DNA of 64,000 nucleotides, from positions 1,033,903-1,097,902 of the forward strand of contig JAHLKG010000009.1 in the NCBI GenBank assembly GCA_025526995.1, in the 5' to 3' direction. Below, piece by piece: positions 11,949 to 24,322 of the stretch. The notes beneath the pieces were generated by a model. That model saw nothing but the letters and a program-made list of their open reading frames with translations. It was not told the origin of the DNA and ran no database searches. The first letter of the stretch is position 1, and every line of letters starts with the position of its first letter. Source of the DNA: Powellomyces hirtus. Its lineage: Eukaryota > Chytridiomycota > Chytridiomycetes > Spizellomycetales > Powellomycetaceae. Both the position numbers and the translations under genes were made by a program.

Positions 11949-12812
11949 ATAATATAATTGCCTCAGATTCGTAGTGGAAAAAATAATCGCGGCGCAAATG
12001 CTTCCCTCCGTTCGAGCAGGGCTCCAGCGGTGACAAAGCTACATACTCTTGCATTCCATTTTTGTTTTTGTTTTCGTTTTCGTTTTTTTGTGCCCTCATT
12101 TGCGAGTTTGGGACGCTGTGACCGGTGTATCCAACACAGTGTTGTTCACCCTTATTTGGCGGACTGTCTCTCGTTTTGCCGCTTTGCTGTTTGACCTAGC
12201 CCAAGTTCCAATTGGGTGGATGGAACGTTTACATGTTTAGGCAGGATAGCGTAATTGAAGCTACCATCTTCTTTCGATTCAAACCACATCAACACTTTGT
12301 TTGCGAAAATACTGGAAACCTTCTCTATCATGTGATCCTTGCCTTCATTATGCTTGTCTGCTCAATACGAAGATCAACAACTCTTTTCTCATATGGTATT
12401 GATAGTACAATGCATGAGCTGGTGCAGTTGGAAATAGAGAGTGGAGTCAAGCAGATGCACTGTATATTTAAATTTACAAGTGAAATTAGCTTCCAATGTG
12501 AGAGAAGTTTTTGCTTACCAAAAGTGAACAAGCAAACAAACAAAATCATGCTCTACACAAAATCGAGCGACACGAGAGCCGTCGGGTGCGGGGGACTTGC
12601 GGATTCCGAGTGAGGGGACGATCACAAGTGTCCGGAGAAAGAGCCCACGGAACCATAGCAAGCTTTTCAGACATAGCTTGCGGCATTTCCTCTCATCTGG
12701 CTACGCGCTGTGCTCCGCACCTTGCTAAGTTCCCAATTTCCCGACAGCATCTCAAGGACCTCACAGTTAATGGGTGGAAATACGCCTTCACGCAGACTGC
12801 GTGCTCTATTTC
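11949..12812. other. Convergent intergenic region without a supported gene
   Basis: 864 bp between the CYSTM-like gene and the kinase gene, both ending here. Short ORFs (for example 12212-12613) are AT-rich, without codon bias or family motifs, and are not called. A T-rich simple tract built on TTTTCG/TTTTTG lies at 12058-12088. Confidence 0.5.
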
Positions 12813-15800
12813 TCACTCCGCGCATGTCCGCACCGCGCTCACCAGCGCCGCCGCTGCCTCTGCCACGCACGCTTTCACACCCTCGTCCGACTCCGCTTCA
12901 GTCATGTGGTGGAGAAGGCCATGGACACCCGCCTCCTTCAGCGCCCTGTCCAGCCCTGCTCCGTCTCTCCCACGCTCTTTGGAGGTGCGCGATAATTTGG
13001 CGACCGCGATTACCAGTTTACAAGTTGCTGACCGCAGGGCCGGGGAGGGGTGGATGAGCAGAGGGGGTAAGCAGCCTGGAATGCTAGATCCTGGGTTGTT
13101 GGCGGCGAGATCGTGTCGAAACTCCCGTCGGGCATGAGCTACCAATGCTGTCAAGAAGGTCACTGCCCCCACCAGCGCGTCCTCGGTATGTCGCCCTACA
13201 TCCAACAGTTGTGTCCACACCTGCTCCTCATGCACTCTTTGCATCACATCCCGCACAACATCACCCGTCATGTCATTCAACACCGCATGGCTGAGAATCA
13301 TTAAGGGCAGCGCTGTCGATTGGGTTGATGCGGATGCGATCACCACCATGCCCGTCAGGGCATCGAGCACGTCGGTTGAGAACAGGGGCGGGGGTGCGGT
13401 GTCGGGGTCGTGTGGATGTGAAAGATCGCGGCACTGCTGTTGGGCGAGAATAAAGATCGACCCAGCGACGTGGTTGGATATGTCTGTGACCGGGTCCTGA
13501 TTGCCTTTCTCCTGCTTATCATCATCGTCATCAACATCGTTCTGATCCTTGCTGGTGCCCAGGAACTGGACGAGCGCGGATGGAGAGACACTCCACTTGC
13601 CACGCCTCGTCTCACTCTCCATCCGTAATTCCCGACTCAACAGGTTATAAACGACTTTCATTAAGGCCCTCTTTGCCTTCCGTGTCAAGTTTTCAGCACC
13701 GCGGTCTACCAGCATCTTGATATCCTCCATCACGCTGCACTGCGACTCCCGATCGAGGATCTGACTCGATTGCTGCAAACACCGATCCAGAAAGGGGACC
13801 AGCACTTCAGCAACATTGAGAGTTACCTTCATATCCCCGTTGGCGACCTGCAGGGTAATAGTGACCGTCTTCGCCAGAGCGTTCTTTTGAGCCAACTCAT
13901 AGAGCCATCGAAACAATGAGTGGTGCTGGTGTTGGATGTCGAAGCTCAGATGCGGAGCGTCCGGCACGGAGGAAATGAGATTCATGAGCACGATACATTT
14001 TTCGACTGTCAGATTGGAATACTCGGTGCGGGCCATGTTGTCCATGATCCGTCGGGAAAGCGAGACGGCGGGTGTGGCTTTCCCGCTGTGGTCCTTGTCC
14101 GCATGGTCCGCGCGCACGAGGCTGGCCAGGAGCAACACGGCCAAGATGCAACTGCTCTTCTCGTCCATATCCCCATCATCGTTGACGTTTTCCTCGTGCT
14201 CACCCAAAATCCGTTTCTCACACCCCTCAACACTGACGACCGCTTTCAAAACCCCGTCCGCTCTCCCTCCCCCCATCTGTCCCATCTTCACCAGCATCCC
14301 TGCCACTGTTCCGAACTCGCTAGTTTCTAACACATTCCTCAACCTCGCCACAGCATGCTCATTTGTCAAAAGCGTATCTAGAACGGCACGGACAAGGGTT
14401 TTGCTCTCCAATTCTACCAGACAGGCAACGACCCGGACCGCTGCTGTCACCTGCCCTTCCTGCTCATCATTGGCGGCCAGGTTGTCGATGATAACGGGCA
14501 CGAGGCCCAAATCCAACACATCCCTCGCGTACGCTGCAGCTTCATCTTTCTCACATGTCTTAATCAGCGACAAGATGCGTTGGGTGGCCCGGAGTGATGA
14601 TGTGCAAATTTTGGGATGGGGCGGATCTGAACGAGTTTGAAAGAGCCGTGGGAGAAGCGGGAGAAACGTTTGCGCGATGGTGCGGAGCAGAGCGTGGGAT
14701 ATATGCTGTTGTTGATTTGGTGGGTGTTGTTGTTGTTGTTGTTGTTGTTGTTGGTGCTGCTGATATTCTGTGCTTCGCGTCCGTGTTCTCCCCGCCACAG
14801 ACGACGGCCGCGAATTCGTCCGCGATCCGGCCGGACTCGCGACGCTCAAGTCCCACGCTGCCGCACACTGCAAACACTCCAAGCACGCGACATACACCTC
14901 TATCGCCAACGCTTTCACATCCTCGTCCACCCGCTCACCACCCACAATCCCGACAATCCATGCCAAGGCCCCTTTCAGGAACCCATGAATGGCGGGTAGT
15001 CGTTCCAGCCAGTATGGGTGGGGTTGTGACGTTAGGGTAGTGGCTAGCTCGGAGGTAATGTCGAGAGCCTGTGGAATGTTATTGGAGGTGTTATTTGAGG
15101 TACTTTTGGTAGTAGTGGTAATGAGGAGGCGGGTCAGAGTTCGTGTGCGGTCCGGAGAGGCGAAGAGGTCGGAATTGGGAGAGGTGAGGAGAGTGTGCCA
15201 GGCGTCAGTAGAGGTGGAGGTGGAGGTGTTGGGCGTGGGCGTGGGCTCCTCTGCGGCTGGTGCGTATGCGTCGAGTGGTGGATGGGACGCTGATGGTGAA
15301 GTAGCAGCGACTGGCGGAGAGTGACTTGGTTCGTCTTTTGCTCTCTTTGGCCATATCGGTATTGTTGCTGTAGTCGTTTTGGGTGGTTCATCGTCATCAT
15401 CCTTTAGCTCCTCTCTCTCTCCTTCACCACCACCCTCGGCCTCGTCCCCCTCCACATCCCCCATAATAAAAGGATGCCGTCTCAACTCCGGCCACCCCAT
15501 CCGCTCCTCGGGCTCTTTCTTCAACAACCGCTCCAACAGATCCCTCAAATCGCTGGGCATGTCCGCAGGCCACTTGACGTCTTCCTCAAGGATCAGGTTG
15601 ACGAGTTTGAAGATGCTATTGGCGTAGAATGGGGGCATGCCCACAAACAACTCGTACAGAATAATTCCCATCGCCCACAGATCGATCGCGTGCGAGTATG
15701 GCCGTTCGCGGATCAGTTCCGGTGCCATGTAGATCGGGGTGCCTTTGACGGACGTGAGGGTCACGTTGTGCCCGGGGAGCATGCGGGAGAAACCAAAGTC

Positions 15801-16303
15801 GCAGATTTTGACCGTGTGTTTGTCGTCCAGGAGAATGTTCTGACAGTAGCAATATAAGTATTTGGCATTTGTGTGATGCCAGCCTCTACGTCCCCACTTC
15901 ATTCCCACATGCTTTGACTTACCTGTAACTTCAGATCCCGATGCACGATTCCCCGTTCATGGAGATACCGCAGCCCCCGACACAAGCCCCGGGCAACATT
16001 CCTCACCTCGTCGACCTCGAACCGTCCCTTTTCCTGCAACAATCCCAACAAGTCTCCATTCGCACAGTACTCGGTCACAACGCACACCTCCCCATTGGCC
16101 TCGAAGCAATCGGTAAGCGTGACAATGTTGGGGTGGGTGAGGGCGCGGTGGGTGGCGATTTCGGCTTGCAGGGCGTCAGCGTCGGGGAGGGACGCGGGAA
16201 TGAGTTTCAGGGCACACCGTTTGAGCGTGCGACGGTGGATTGCGATGTGGACTTTGCCGAATTGGCCGGACCCGATGGCGGGACCGACTTTGTAGCGTTG
16301 CAT
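12813..16303 (-). CDS. Fused/STK36-type serine/threonine protein kinase with long C-terminal helical-repeat region
   Basis: Two exons, 16303-15923 and 15839-12813, with an 83 bp intron, give 1,135 aa. The kinase domain occupies about residues 1-255: glycine loop IGSGQFGKVH, VAIK-type lysine in CALKLIP, catalytic HRDLKLQN (intron inside), DFGFSRM, activation segment TSVKGTPIYMAPELIRERPY and WAMGIILYELFVGMPPFYA. The segment from DFGF to PPFYA is the signature of Fused kinases rather than of generic CAMK/AGC families. The tail has acidic and Ser/Pro/Thr-rich linkers, a poly-Gln tract and then Leu/Ala/Val-rich helical repeats of ARM/HEAT character. Fused homologues act in Hedgehog signalling or, more anciently, in building the ciliary central apparatus; a ciliary role in a zoosporic fungus is inference. 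Confidence 0.92.
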
Positions 16304-18427
16304 TTGGGAGGAACTGGGCTATTACGATAGACTGTCAACAACCCTCCCACTCCGACCGATGCGCGCGCGTTTGTGGGATGGCAGTGAATCTCAATACCCA
16401 ACCCCAAACTACATGAAATAACAAGCTACGACGCCCGTTGGACATGGAGCTTCAGAGCCGGAGTTGCTGCCCGCCCCTGTTGTTTCAGAGAGCGACTTCA
16501 CTGATTCCAGTAGCAGCTTGGATGTGGACGTAGATGTTCAGAATCCGACCGCCGCACTAATGCCGGGTCAAACTAGGATTGGCATGCGATTGACTTGAGC
16601 AACGAACCACACTACAGGACAACATGGACGCTGGCTCGGACATGGCCATTTTATCCGCAAATGTCACGCAACAGGAACTGCAGGGCGCTGGCTCGGACAT
16701 GGACATTTCAGTTGTGTCGCCAGTACCCATTTCGCAGCAACTTCTCGTCCATCAAGCCCTCACCCGGCGCAACAACCCAGTCTCAACAGCAGCGCCCAGT
16801 GATCCTCCCGATTGACAATACCCATAATTCCCAGCCACCATACCATCCTCGCCGTTGTCCGCGGAACGCGGCCTACGGCTCTTCCAACTATCGAATGATA
16901 CACCTTCTATCGTAACGCCCACCTCACGCTCGACTACAAACCCTGCACTGAAAGGTCGGGTGTCCCCTCCTCCGTCATCTCTCCCGTCGTCTCTTTCCCC
17001 GCCTAGTTCCCGATGGAGGTGGGCTTTCCTATTCCGCTAGTGAATAAGGCAATGAAGACAAAGCAGCGCAGCCCGTAAATGCAAATAACGTGCTTTTTAT
17101 GCATAGCATGGTAGGCTGTATGCTCATGCATTGTTTTGACATTCATTTTTAGACGGAAAACTCTCGATCCTGCGCTTCGAGATAGCCCGACGCGTGTGGA
17201 TGATTCCGCGATTGTGCTCAGTGAGCGAGTGAAAGTTTGTAGCGTGTTCATCGCCCTCGCGTTTCTTTGGCATGACTGCTAGCTTTACTGCCGTCGCTCC
17301 AGATGCAGAAGCGCCGCGAATCCCCTTCTAAATCGAGAAACCAATCCACAAGATGCACCGCAAAAAGCATGGAAAACCGCGCCTCATCCATAGAAGAGGG
17401 TATCTACGAAGTCAAAACAATCCTCGATGTTCGCCGCGCACATGCCCCTACCCCGACTTCCTCTACACCGCACTCATGGCCGTTCTTGACTGAACACACA
17501 CCCGTCGACGTGGAATACCTGATTGCTTGCTGACAACCAGCGGGAACATCAGACCAATGTGAAGGACGCGTACTTGAGGCTCAAGGGGTTTTGGACTAGA
17601 CAGTTCAAACGGACCCGTCGAAGGAGGAGTCACCGCTTGATGGGTATAGCCCCAAGCACACATCAAGTAGCATAGTTTCAGTAGAAAAAAATGACGTATG
17701 CGTTTTGCGTATGCCAGTTGACAGTCTGTAGCTTAGCAAACTTATAGAAGTTCGTGCATCAATGCTATCTTACGCAATAGGATTGTGCCCAGGTTTAGCA
17801 TCACGCCGTTAACCTTCCCAAGTACCCCTCACTCTAAGATAAAACCTTCAGTCAGATCAGCAGAGTGTCCCAATGCGGATCCCCCAGATTCTACACAGAA
17901 GAAGAGAAGAAGGAAGGATATTGATACATGAATAAATGTTCGGTTGCTTCCACCATCTTGCATAGCCCCAGGAAATATATGATCAGATAGCCTCGTCAAG
18001 GATAAGGCATATAGACTGATCTGGTGACCTCTCATCGGACAAGTGCCACACATTATCATGGCTGGAGCCCATGAGACCTTGCCAAGGTCGATCGACACGG
18101 TTCCGACAAGCCTTCGGCTTACGGACAATTACGACGATCCCAACTGCAAACAGTTCCACAGACTTTGAGGCAACTCCAACGTCGAACCAGGTGTTCTTAA
18201 CTTTCGTGTCGCTTCAATTTCCAAGAGGTGTATGGATGAGATATAGAAACATGAGATGTGCTTTCATCTGGGCAGCAAGCGATTACTCCGATTATTACGT
18301 AACTTCGGACGTTCGGGATATGCGCAGCAAAAGGAGACCAAACCAATGCTGACTCACCGCCTTCATGACACCTTCCTACCCGTAACACCCCTTCCTGCCC
18401 AATCCCGTCATTCCCGCCCTCCTTCGG
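16304..18427. other. 2.1 kb region with coding-like fragments but no intact gene
   Basis: Several short stretches read like protein but are broken. On the plus strand, 16438-16599 encodes an acidic, Ser-rich piece ending at a TGA; 16624-16815 (MDAGSDMAILSANV...) carries a near-repeat of the AGSDM(A/D)I unit; 17395-17660 resembles a broken chromodomain-like segment (IYEVKTILDVRR then shifted frames). None has a start, a consistent frame and an end. The kinase gene promoter must lie at the left end and the GPHR promoter at the right end. It looks like a decayed gene or transposon remnant. Confidence 0.4.
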
Positions 18428-20780
18428 ATGCCCCTCGTCAACAACGACACCGCCCACTATGTCCCCGCCCCATTACCTCTCACCAACGCCTCTGCAACAT
18501 ACAACACCGCGGACCTCATCCAAGCCACCCTGGTCGTATGGGGCTCGCAGCTCCTCTTCTTTGGCGTCGGCTGGGTGTTTGTCATGGAGAAACTGTTCAA
18601 GGACTATGAAGTCAGGACCGGCTTGGTTCGGATCGTATTTGCAGCTACATTTGCTGCCTGCTGTACGCTTTTTGAAATGATTATATTTGAAATTGGGGAT
18701 GTTCTGGATGCGAGGTAAACAAAACCACACGACATGCAAGGACCACCCAGGCAAAAATACCTGGATGTGCAATGTGTTTTGATACCCGAACGCAACTCGG
18801 TTGAGCTATTAAGTTCGCCGCTGCTTTCCCAAGTCCCGCGCGTTCGGAGCTGATCCTCCTTTCGCTTCCTGTCTATAACTTACCCCGTTGTATCTCCCTC
18901 TAGATCGCGATGGCTGCACTGGAAAATCACATTGTATCTCATGCTCTTCAACGTCATCGTCCTGCTCCCCTTCTACCAATTCTATATCTGTTTTGCTGAA
19001 CGCGATAATGGTGAGGCAGGATTGGGACGTAAAACTCTTGTGAGTTGTTCCACAAGGGACTTATATGAGCTCCTTTCTGTCTTTTTTCGTTCTGTTGCAA
19101 AACAAAAGCATGGTTGCGACGACGTCGGTGGCCGCTTGCCGCGTTCTGCTGGACTTTGTATCTATACTTTTTTTGGAAGATCGGTGACCAGTTCCCGATC
19201 AACGCTGCGCAGACAGCTGGCAATACGAGTGAGTAACGTGAGGCAATTATACATCCACATCTCCCCGCCAGGTAAAACAAGTGTCTGATCTTATGTCACT
19301 TTGTCAGGTATCTTTGGCATTGAGCCAGGGATGGGCCGGGTAGGCGTGATCGGCGTCACAATGATGGCCATTTTGTCCGGTTTTGGAGCCGTCAACAGTC
19401 CTTACACGACTCTCTTCTTCTTTCTGAGGTAAAAGACATTACAAAAGGGAGTCAAGCCGTGAACAATCCTATCAATCTGGCTGACGGGTCCACACACGAT
19501 GGCTAGAAAAGTCACGGATGCGGACGTGGCACTTGCGGAAAAGAAACTTCTGCAGACCATGGACATGCTGTTCAGCAAGAAGAAAAAGTACCTTCTTGCC
19601 CAGCGGCGAATAAAGCCCTCGGATGAGGTGAAGTAGCGCATTCCTTCCTCCCGCTCCTGCCCTCGCCTTCATTACAGCACTTCTGGGAGAACACGATCTA
19701 TGCTTGACATTTTCTGCTCAATAGCCAACGGTCGGTGTGGGCGGATTCATGCGCAACATGTACAGCAAAGTAACGAGCGGGTTCGGTACCAGCAATGAAA
19801 GTAAATATCCTTTGCCGACCTCTCCACGCACCCTCCCTCTCACTCTTTCTCTCAATCCTCATTTGATGTGTCTTTCTTTCGTTCTTTCTGGCATTTTGCA
19901 GACCTCAGCATTCTCACACACGAAATCAAAGCTCTCGAAACCGTGATGCAGCAGCTTTTCCTCGACCTTGACGAGCTCAACACGGAACGCGAACGCATCA
20001 AGTTCTCAAAAACTTTCAAAGGCCACTACTTCAATGCTCTGGGTTACATCTTCTCAGTCTACTGTCTGTGGAAAATGTTCACGTCGACATTGAACATTGT
20101 CTTCAACCGGGTCGGCGGCGCCGATCCCGTCACCCATGGCCTCAACATGCTCGTACACAGGTTTGGATTCGACGTCGATGTCACCTTTTGGGCCCCGCAG
20201 TTGTCGTTTGTGTTTGTGGGGGTGATGGTCGTGTGTTCCATTCGAGGGTTGTTGATCCAGTTCATGAAGGTAACAAACAAACTTGGGGACACAAAAGCAG
20301 ACCCCTTCCTTACCTACTTAGTCCCCGACGGCTCACACTCCCTTCTTTTTTTGAGTAGTTCTTCAGAGCCTTCTCATCCTCCCTCTCGCCCAACAACATT
20401 GTGTTATTCTTGGCACACGTGATGGGGATGTACTTTCTCAGCACAGTGCTAATGATGCGGATGAGCGTGCCAGCGCAGTACCGCACCATTATCACGGACG
20501 TGTTAGGACGCATCGAGTTTAATTTCTATCATCGGTGGTTCGATGTCATCTTTTTGGTCAGTGCCATTGCGAGTGCTGGGTTTATAGCAGTACGTATTTG
20601 TTCCCTTTGTTTCGATGCTTAGTGTTTCCCGTGCGTGTGATATGCCCAGCTGATCACATACTTCCGCCCGCTCGTTCCCCTTCTCAGATATTAACGCAAA
20701 TCCAAAAGCAAAGGGATATGGACAATGCAGTGTGGGCAGGCGGAGGAGGGGCCGGACTAGGCAGTTTGGGCTGGGATTGA
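18428..20780 (+). CDS. Golgi pH regulator (GPHR/GPR89) family multi-pass membrane protein
   Basis: Nine exons in closed phase: 18428-18714, 18904-19010, 19109-19228, 19308-19428, 19507-19627, 19725-19800, 19902-20269, 20359-20589 and 20688-20780, giving 507 aa. The family is an anion channel or exchanger that sets Golgi lumen pH (plant GTG1/2). Conserved blocks run in order: SRWLHWKI and [15 protein letters not shown]; the [11 protein letters not shown] exon end; [20 protein letters not shown]; the coiled-coil exon [30 protein letters not shown]; and the most diagnostic [15 protein letters not shown] followed by [17 protein letters not shown]. About nine hydrophobic segments are visible. Slightly longer than the human protein because of the termini. 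Its 3' end faces that of PSMA4. Confidence 0.95.
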
Positions 20781-20955
20781 TCTAGTCTTAATCTGCGTCC
20801 CAACACTTCTTACAAATAGCAAAAGGGTTGGTTCTGCCAACTTCAGCGGGTGGTCGAAGACATTTTTAACATTTCAGCCGGCAAACATCTGAGAGCTATG
20901 CACATAGGAAGGAAAAAATTCAAGTCGCTTTTGGGGGTTTTGCTTTTCTTTGCTT

Positions 20956-22033
20956 TTACGCGTCGGCAGTGGCTCCTTCTACTGGTGCCGTCTGGACTCC
21001 CTCGTCTTTTAACAGTTGCTCTATTTCGCTGGGCTTGTAGATCTTGTAGACGACCTTGCCGCCCGAGTTCAGATGCAGGGTCGCGAATTCCACTGTTGTT
21101 CAGAGCAGAATCATGATCAGTTTCTGTGCTTCTGCCACGGAATTGAGAACGAATACGCACATTTGTCGCTCCCCATATTTGTGGTGTCCATTGTCTTGTT
21201 CAGGACTTTTATGGCCAAGCTCTTCGCCTCCTTGAGGTTCATCTCCTCCTTGTAGTCTTGCTTCAAAATGCTTTGCGCATTTGAGCTGTTGGCTCCAATG
21301 ACGGTGGCTTTCCATCCGCTGTAGTTTCCGGATGGGTCAGAGTGGTACAATTGGAATCCAAAATCGTCGTCGTGACCTGCGTAGAGGAATGATACGCCAA
21401 ACGGACGAAGACCTAGTTTACAAGATACCGCAAACATGAGTCTTTCGGTCTTGTGCTCCTCAAAAAAAGGGGAGAGAAGCAAGACATAACAGGCCAACTC
21501 TGAAAGAGCGTGTTTTTACCTCCATATTGAGTGTACCCTTGTTTCAGATCGCAGAGTTTCTGCACGAGTTGCTCAATCGGTATCGGTTCGTTGTACGTGT
21601 ACAGGTATTTCTGAGCTTCCAGACGAGAGTAGTTGATCAGAGTATTGGCATCCGAAGTGATTCCCGCAACTGCACAGCAAGCATGACTAGACAACAACGA
21701 GAGAGGGAGTCAACCGTGTGTCCAACACAAGTGAAGATCGCTTTTGCATTTGTTGCCGTACTCGCTGAGTTGATAGATCTTTTCACTACTGGCCAGTTGC
21801 TCCAACAATTTGCTGGAAACTTTTTTCTCCGCAGCCAGTACCACACCGTCCGTGGCAAGAATTCCTAGAGCTGTTCCAGCATGCGAAATTGCTTCCATAG
21901 CATATTCGACCTGGTAGAGTCGCCCTTCAACAACAAACCAGTTTAGCATTCACATGGGATGGACTCTGTATACGGCTGATATGGTACCTTCAGGCGAGAA
22001 GATGGTTGTTCGGGAGTCGTAGCGTCTGGCCAT
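20956..22033 (-). CDS. PRE9: 20S proteasome alpha-3 subunit (PSMA4 / yeast Pre9 type)
   Basis: Structural alpha-ring subunit of the 20S proteasome. Five exons, 22033-21988, 21924-21762, 21686-21520, 21412-21161 and 21092-20956, close in phase to 254 aa. The N-terminal alpha signature is intact: [20 protein letters not shown]. Downstream are [84 protein letters not shown], and [13 protein letters not shown], which together separate PSMA4/Pre9 from the other six alpha types. The C-terminus is shorter and less Lys/Glu-rich than the human one. Start chosen at the ATG of MARRYDS. One exon join gives an Asp-His where many relatives have Glu-Asp-Met; the splice is canonical. Confidence 0.96.
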
Positions 22034-22819
22034 GGCTGGGTGACGGGGCTTGCTGTCTTCAGTAGGACTGTGTGGGGATGGCAATCTTGCAAGCAGTTAG
22101 GAAGCCCTTTCAGTGATAGAAGCAGCGCGTCTATCAAAACGGAACTCGCGTTGAGTGACGAGTCTAGTGAGTGTCACGTGCAAGGATCTTTCTTCATGAT
22201 AGCAGCGCAACTATTGTGTGAGAGCGATGTTCAGGAAGGAAGTTGGTTTAGAAAACGATGAGATTTTTCGAAGCACCTAGAAACTTCCATCATATGAGAT
22301 TTTCATTTCTTGCGTCTTCGGCTTCAGATTTTTGCGTTTCAAAGCGTAGCGTTCTTCAATATGTGGCATGGACAGAGCCGCTTCTGCCGCTTGGGATTAG
22401 CTTCGGTCTCTGAGCAGTTCGACGCTGATGCCGGATCCTTTGCGATTTGAAAAATAAAGCCATTGAATGAACGTTTAATTTCTGGATACGACGGTGGTGC
22501 ACATTTATGTTTTTGAACACCGCATGGTTAAACACGGCCCTAGGTTCCTTACAGGACCATTCGATCTAATGCTTCCAAAATCTCGGACAGATCATCATCA
22601 AAAGCTATATGACCGATGCATATATGTTAAACGTCTAGTCATTTAACAAAAGAGAACATGGTGAAGAGAGAAAAGATGGGACGGATATGGTCAAAGATCT
22701 TTAGACGAAAAACGTTGAGTACGGATAGATGACGCGACAGGAAAGATTACCAAGAACCAAACCCGTCTGACAGCATCCATTCACTCTGCAGCATGAAGAT
22801 TGTTGATCTGCACTCACCG
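22034..22819. other. Intergenic region upstream of PSMA4
   Basis: About 790 bp, AT-rich in the middle (22260-22700), no gene supported. The PSMA4 promoter should lie in the first few hundred bases. Confidence 0.5.
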
Positions 22820-23276
22820 TCAATCAGTACCCCGCTCCATATTATGGCCTGCAGGTTCGCTTGCACTAGGAATGTGCGTGCAAGAAGAGTCGGCACAGTT
22901 GTCTCCGTCTGGGTAATACACGTTCATGCAACAACAAGAGTCAATTCACGTTATATCATTCTCTAAAATCGAATAGCCAGAGGAGAAGCTGCAGTATGCA
23001 TGAGACGTACCACGGATGCTGTTCTTGGGCAGGAGGTCGTTGCGTATGCCCTAGAGTTCAATGGCGGTGGAGATGGTGACGTGCGGTATGTAGGTTGTGG
23101 AGATGCACGAGGAGTTGGGAAAGTTGACGATGACCGGGCTCGTGGCATTCGAAACGAGGTTGTGCGCGGCGGCATACTGTGATGTTGCTCGTCGTGAAAT
23201 TGTCGAACGGTGGAAAGTACCCTAATGAATAAACGCGACCCAACCGACGCGCTGGGTCCCCCCAAAAAAGCCTCAT
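22820..23276 (-). CDS. Hypothetical short protein, possible luminal/secreted fragment, gene model tentative
   Basis: A spliced reading of 75 aa can be built from exons 23276-23178, 23050-23011 and 22908-22820, with canonical GTATGC...TAG and GTACGT...CAG introns and closing phase. It begins MRLFWGDPARRLG, has two N-glycosylation sequons (NFTT, NIT), a NDLLPKNSIR segment and a C-terminal NCADSSCTH with two cysteines. The frame remains open upstream of the ATG for about 16 codons without another ATG, so the real 5' part may be missing or lie in an unseen exon; a hydrophobic leader-like frame (23340-23400) is out of phase. No family recognised. Alternative frames cover parts of the same segment. 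Could be a truncated gene. Confidence 0.25.
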
Positions 23277-23472
23277 ACGGATAACGAAGCGGTCGAAGAA
23301 TACTGCCCAAAGAAATATGACTTATGAGGACGACAAAAGGAAGCAGACTGCGTGTGGAAGCCAACCCAAGTAAGGCGACTAGTAGCGTCCTCCAAACACT
23401 GCTGATACAGCCCTGAATTGACCAAATGCAGAGAATATATATAAAAATTATGTACTCCAGTAACGATATGAA

Positions 23473-24033
23473 TTACGCGACAGAGACAAGTTGTCGCATG
23501 GTATTCAGGACGTTTCCTTTGTTCTCCCGCAGAGCCTGTTCCGCCTGGACCTTTGTGACTTGAAATTCATTCATCTGGCAAAGACCAAGACGACATCGAG
23601 GTTAGTACTGTGTGCTGTAAGCTGCCCCCTCGATTTCCAAAACAATGGGACACGTACAATCAGCTCGACATCCTCTTTTCCAATGACTACTTTGGCCAAT
23701 TCTTTGTCCCTTGCTGATTGTTGAGCCTTTTGCTTCTTGTTGACGTCGGTGAGGAAAGACATGGCCTGTGTAACCAGAAAACGCGAGTAAGAACGCATCC
23801 CTTAGGACTCTGCAAGTGTCATTCCTGAATCTGCGCTTGTATTATTGTACCTTGCCAAGCTTATCCTCGTCCACGTTATCCCCGGCTTCGTCGTCAAAAG
23901 CCGAGACGTTCTGCATCTCCTTGTTGGCCTGCGCCTTTACGCCCGTCTCAACTTGCTCCTCGTCGCCATCCTCCGCACCGTCCACGTCCTTTGCTGGTGC
24001 CACCTTGGTCGCGGTTTGCTTATCGTCTGACAT
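23473..24033 (-). CDS. HYPK-like protein, ribosome-associated partner of the NatA acetyltransferase
   Basis: HYPK binds and regulates the NatA N-terminal acetyltransferase and ends in a UBA-like domain. Exons 24033-23851, 23765-23658 and 23574-23473 close to 130 aa, the typical family length. The N-terminal half is acidic and Lys-rich (EDGDEEQVETGVKAQA). The C-terminal half has the family hallmark ARDKELAKVVIGKEDVELI, followed after the intron by MNEFQVTKVQAEQALRENKG and NVLNTMRQLV. The last intron has a clear TACTAAC branch point. It shares a 289 bp divergent promoter with the mitochondrial EF-Tu gene, so co-regulation of two translation-linked genes is plausible. Confidence 0.92.
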
Positions 24034-24322
24034 TACTATTTCGTTGTGTATTGTGCTTCTGCTCCTGGAAGCATACTGTCAGGGTGAGGAACACGAAAGC
24101 ACCAGACGCTTTGCTGAGTCATGCACCATGGTTACCGATCCCTCACTGATTCAGCTGCTGCTATTGCTTACGCAAGCATGAACTTCATTTCGGAAGTGCA
24201 TTTGTTGCTATGCGCGTTTGGGAAATGAACAAACCCATCGAGTTTATGCGCATTTCGGGCATCTCCGTAGAGCAACGACAGTAAGCCCTCCCACAAACAG
24301 CATCGCACCCACATAAGAAGCA
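24034..24322. promoter_or_regulatory. Compact bidirectional promoter, HYPK and mitochondrial EF-Tu
   Basis: Only 289 bp separate the two divergent start codons, so both promoters and 5' UTRs must fit here. No specific motif is claimed. Confidence 0.6.

Noticed and set aside
13936..14640. Plus-strand ORF of 234 codons opposite the kinase tail
   Set aside because: It is antisense to the well-supported kinase exon and rich in Ser/Thr/Arg because of strand composition; no motif.
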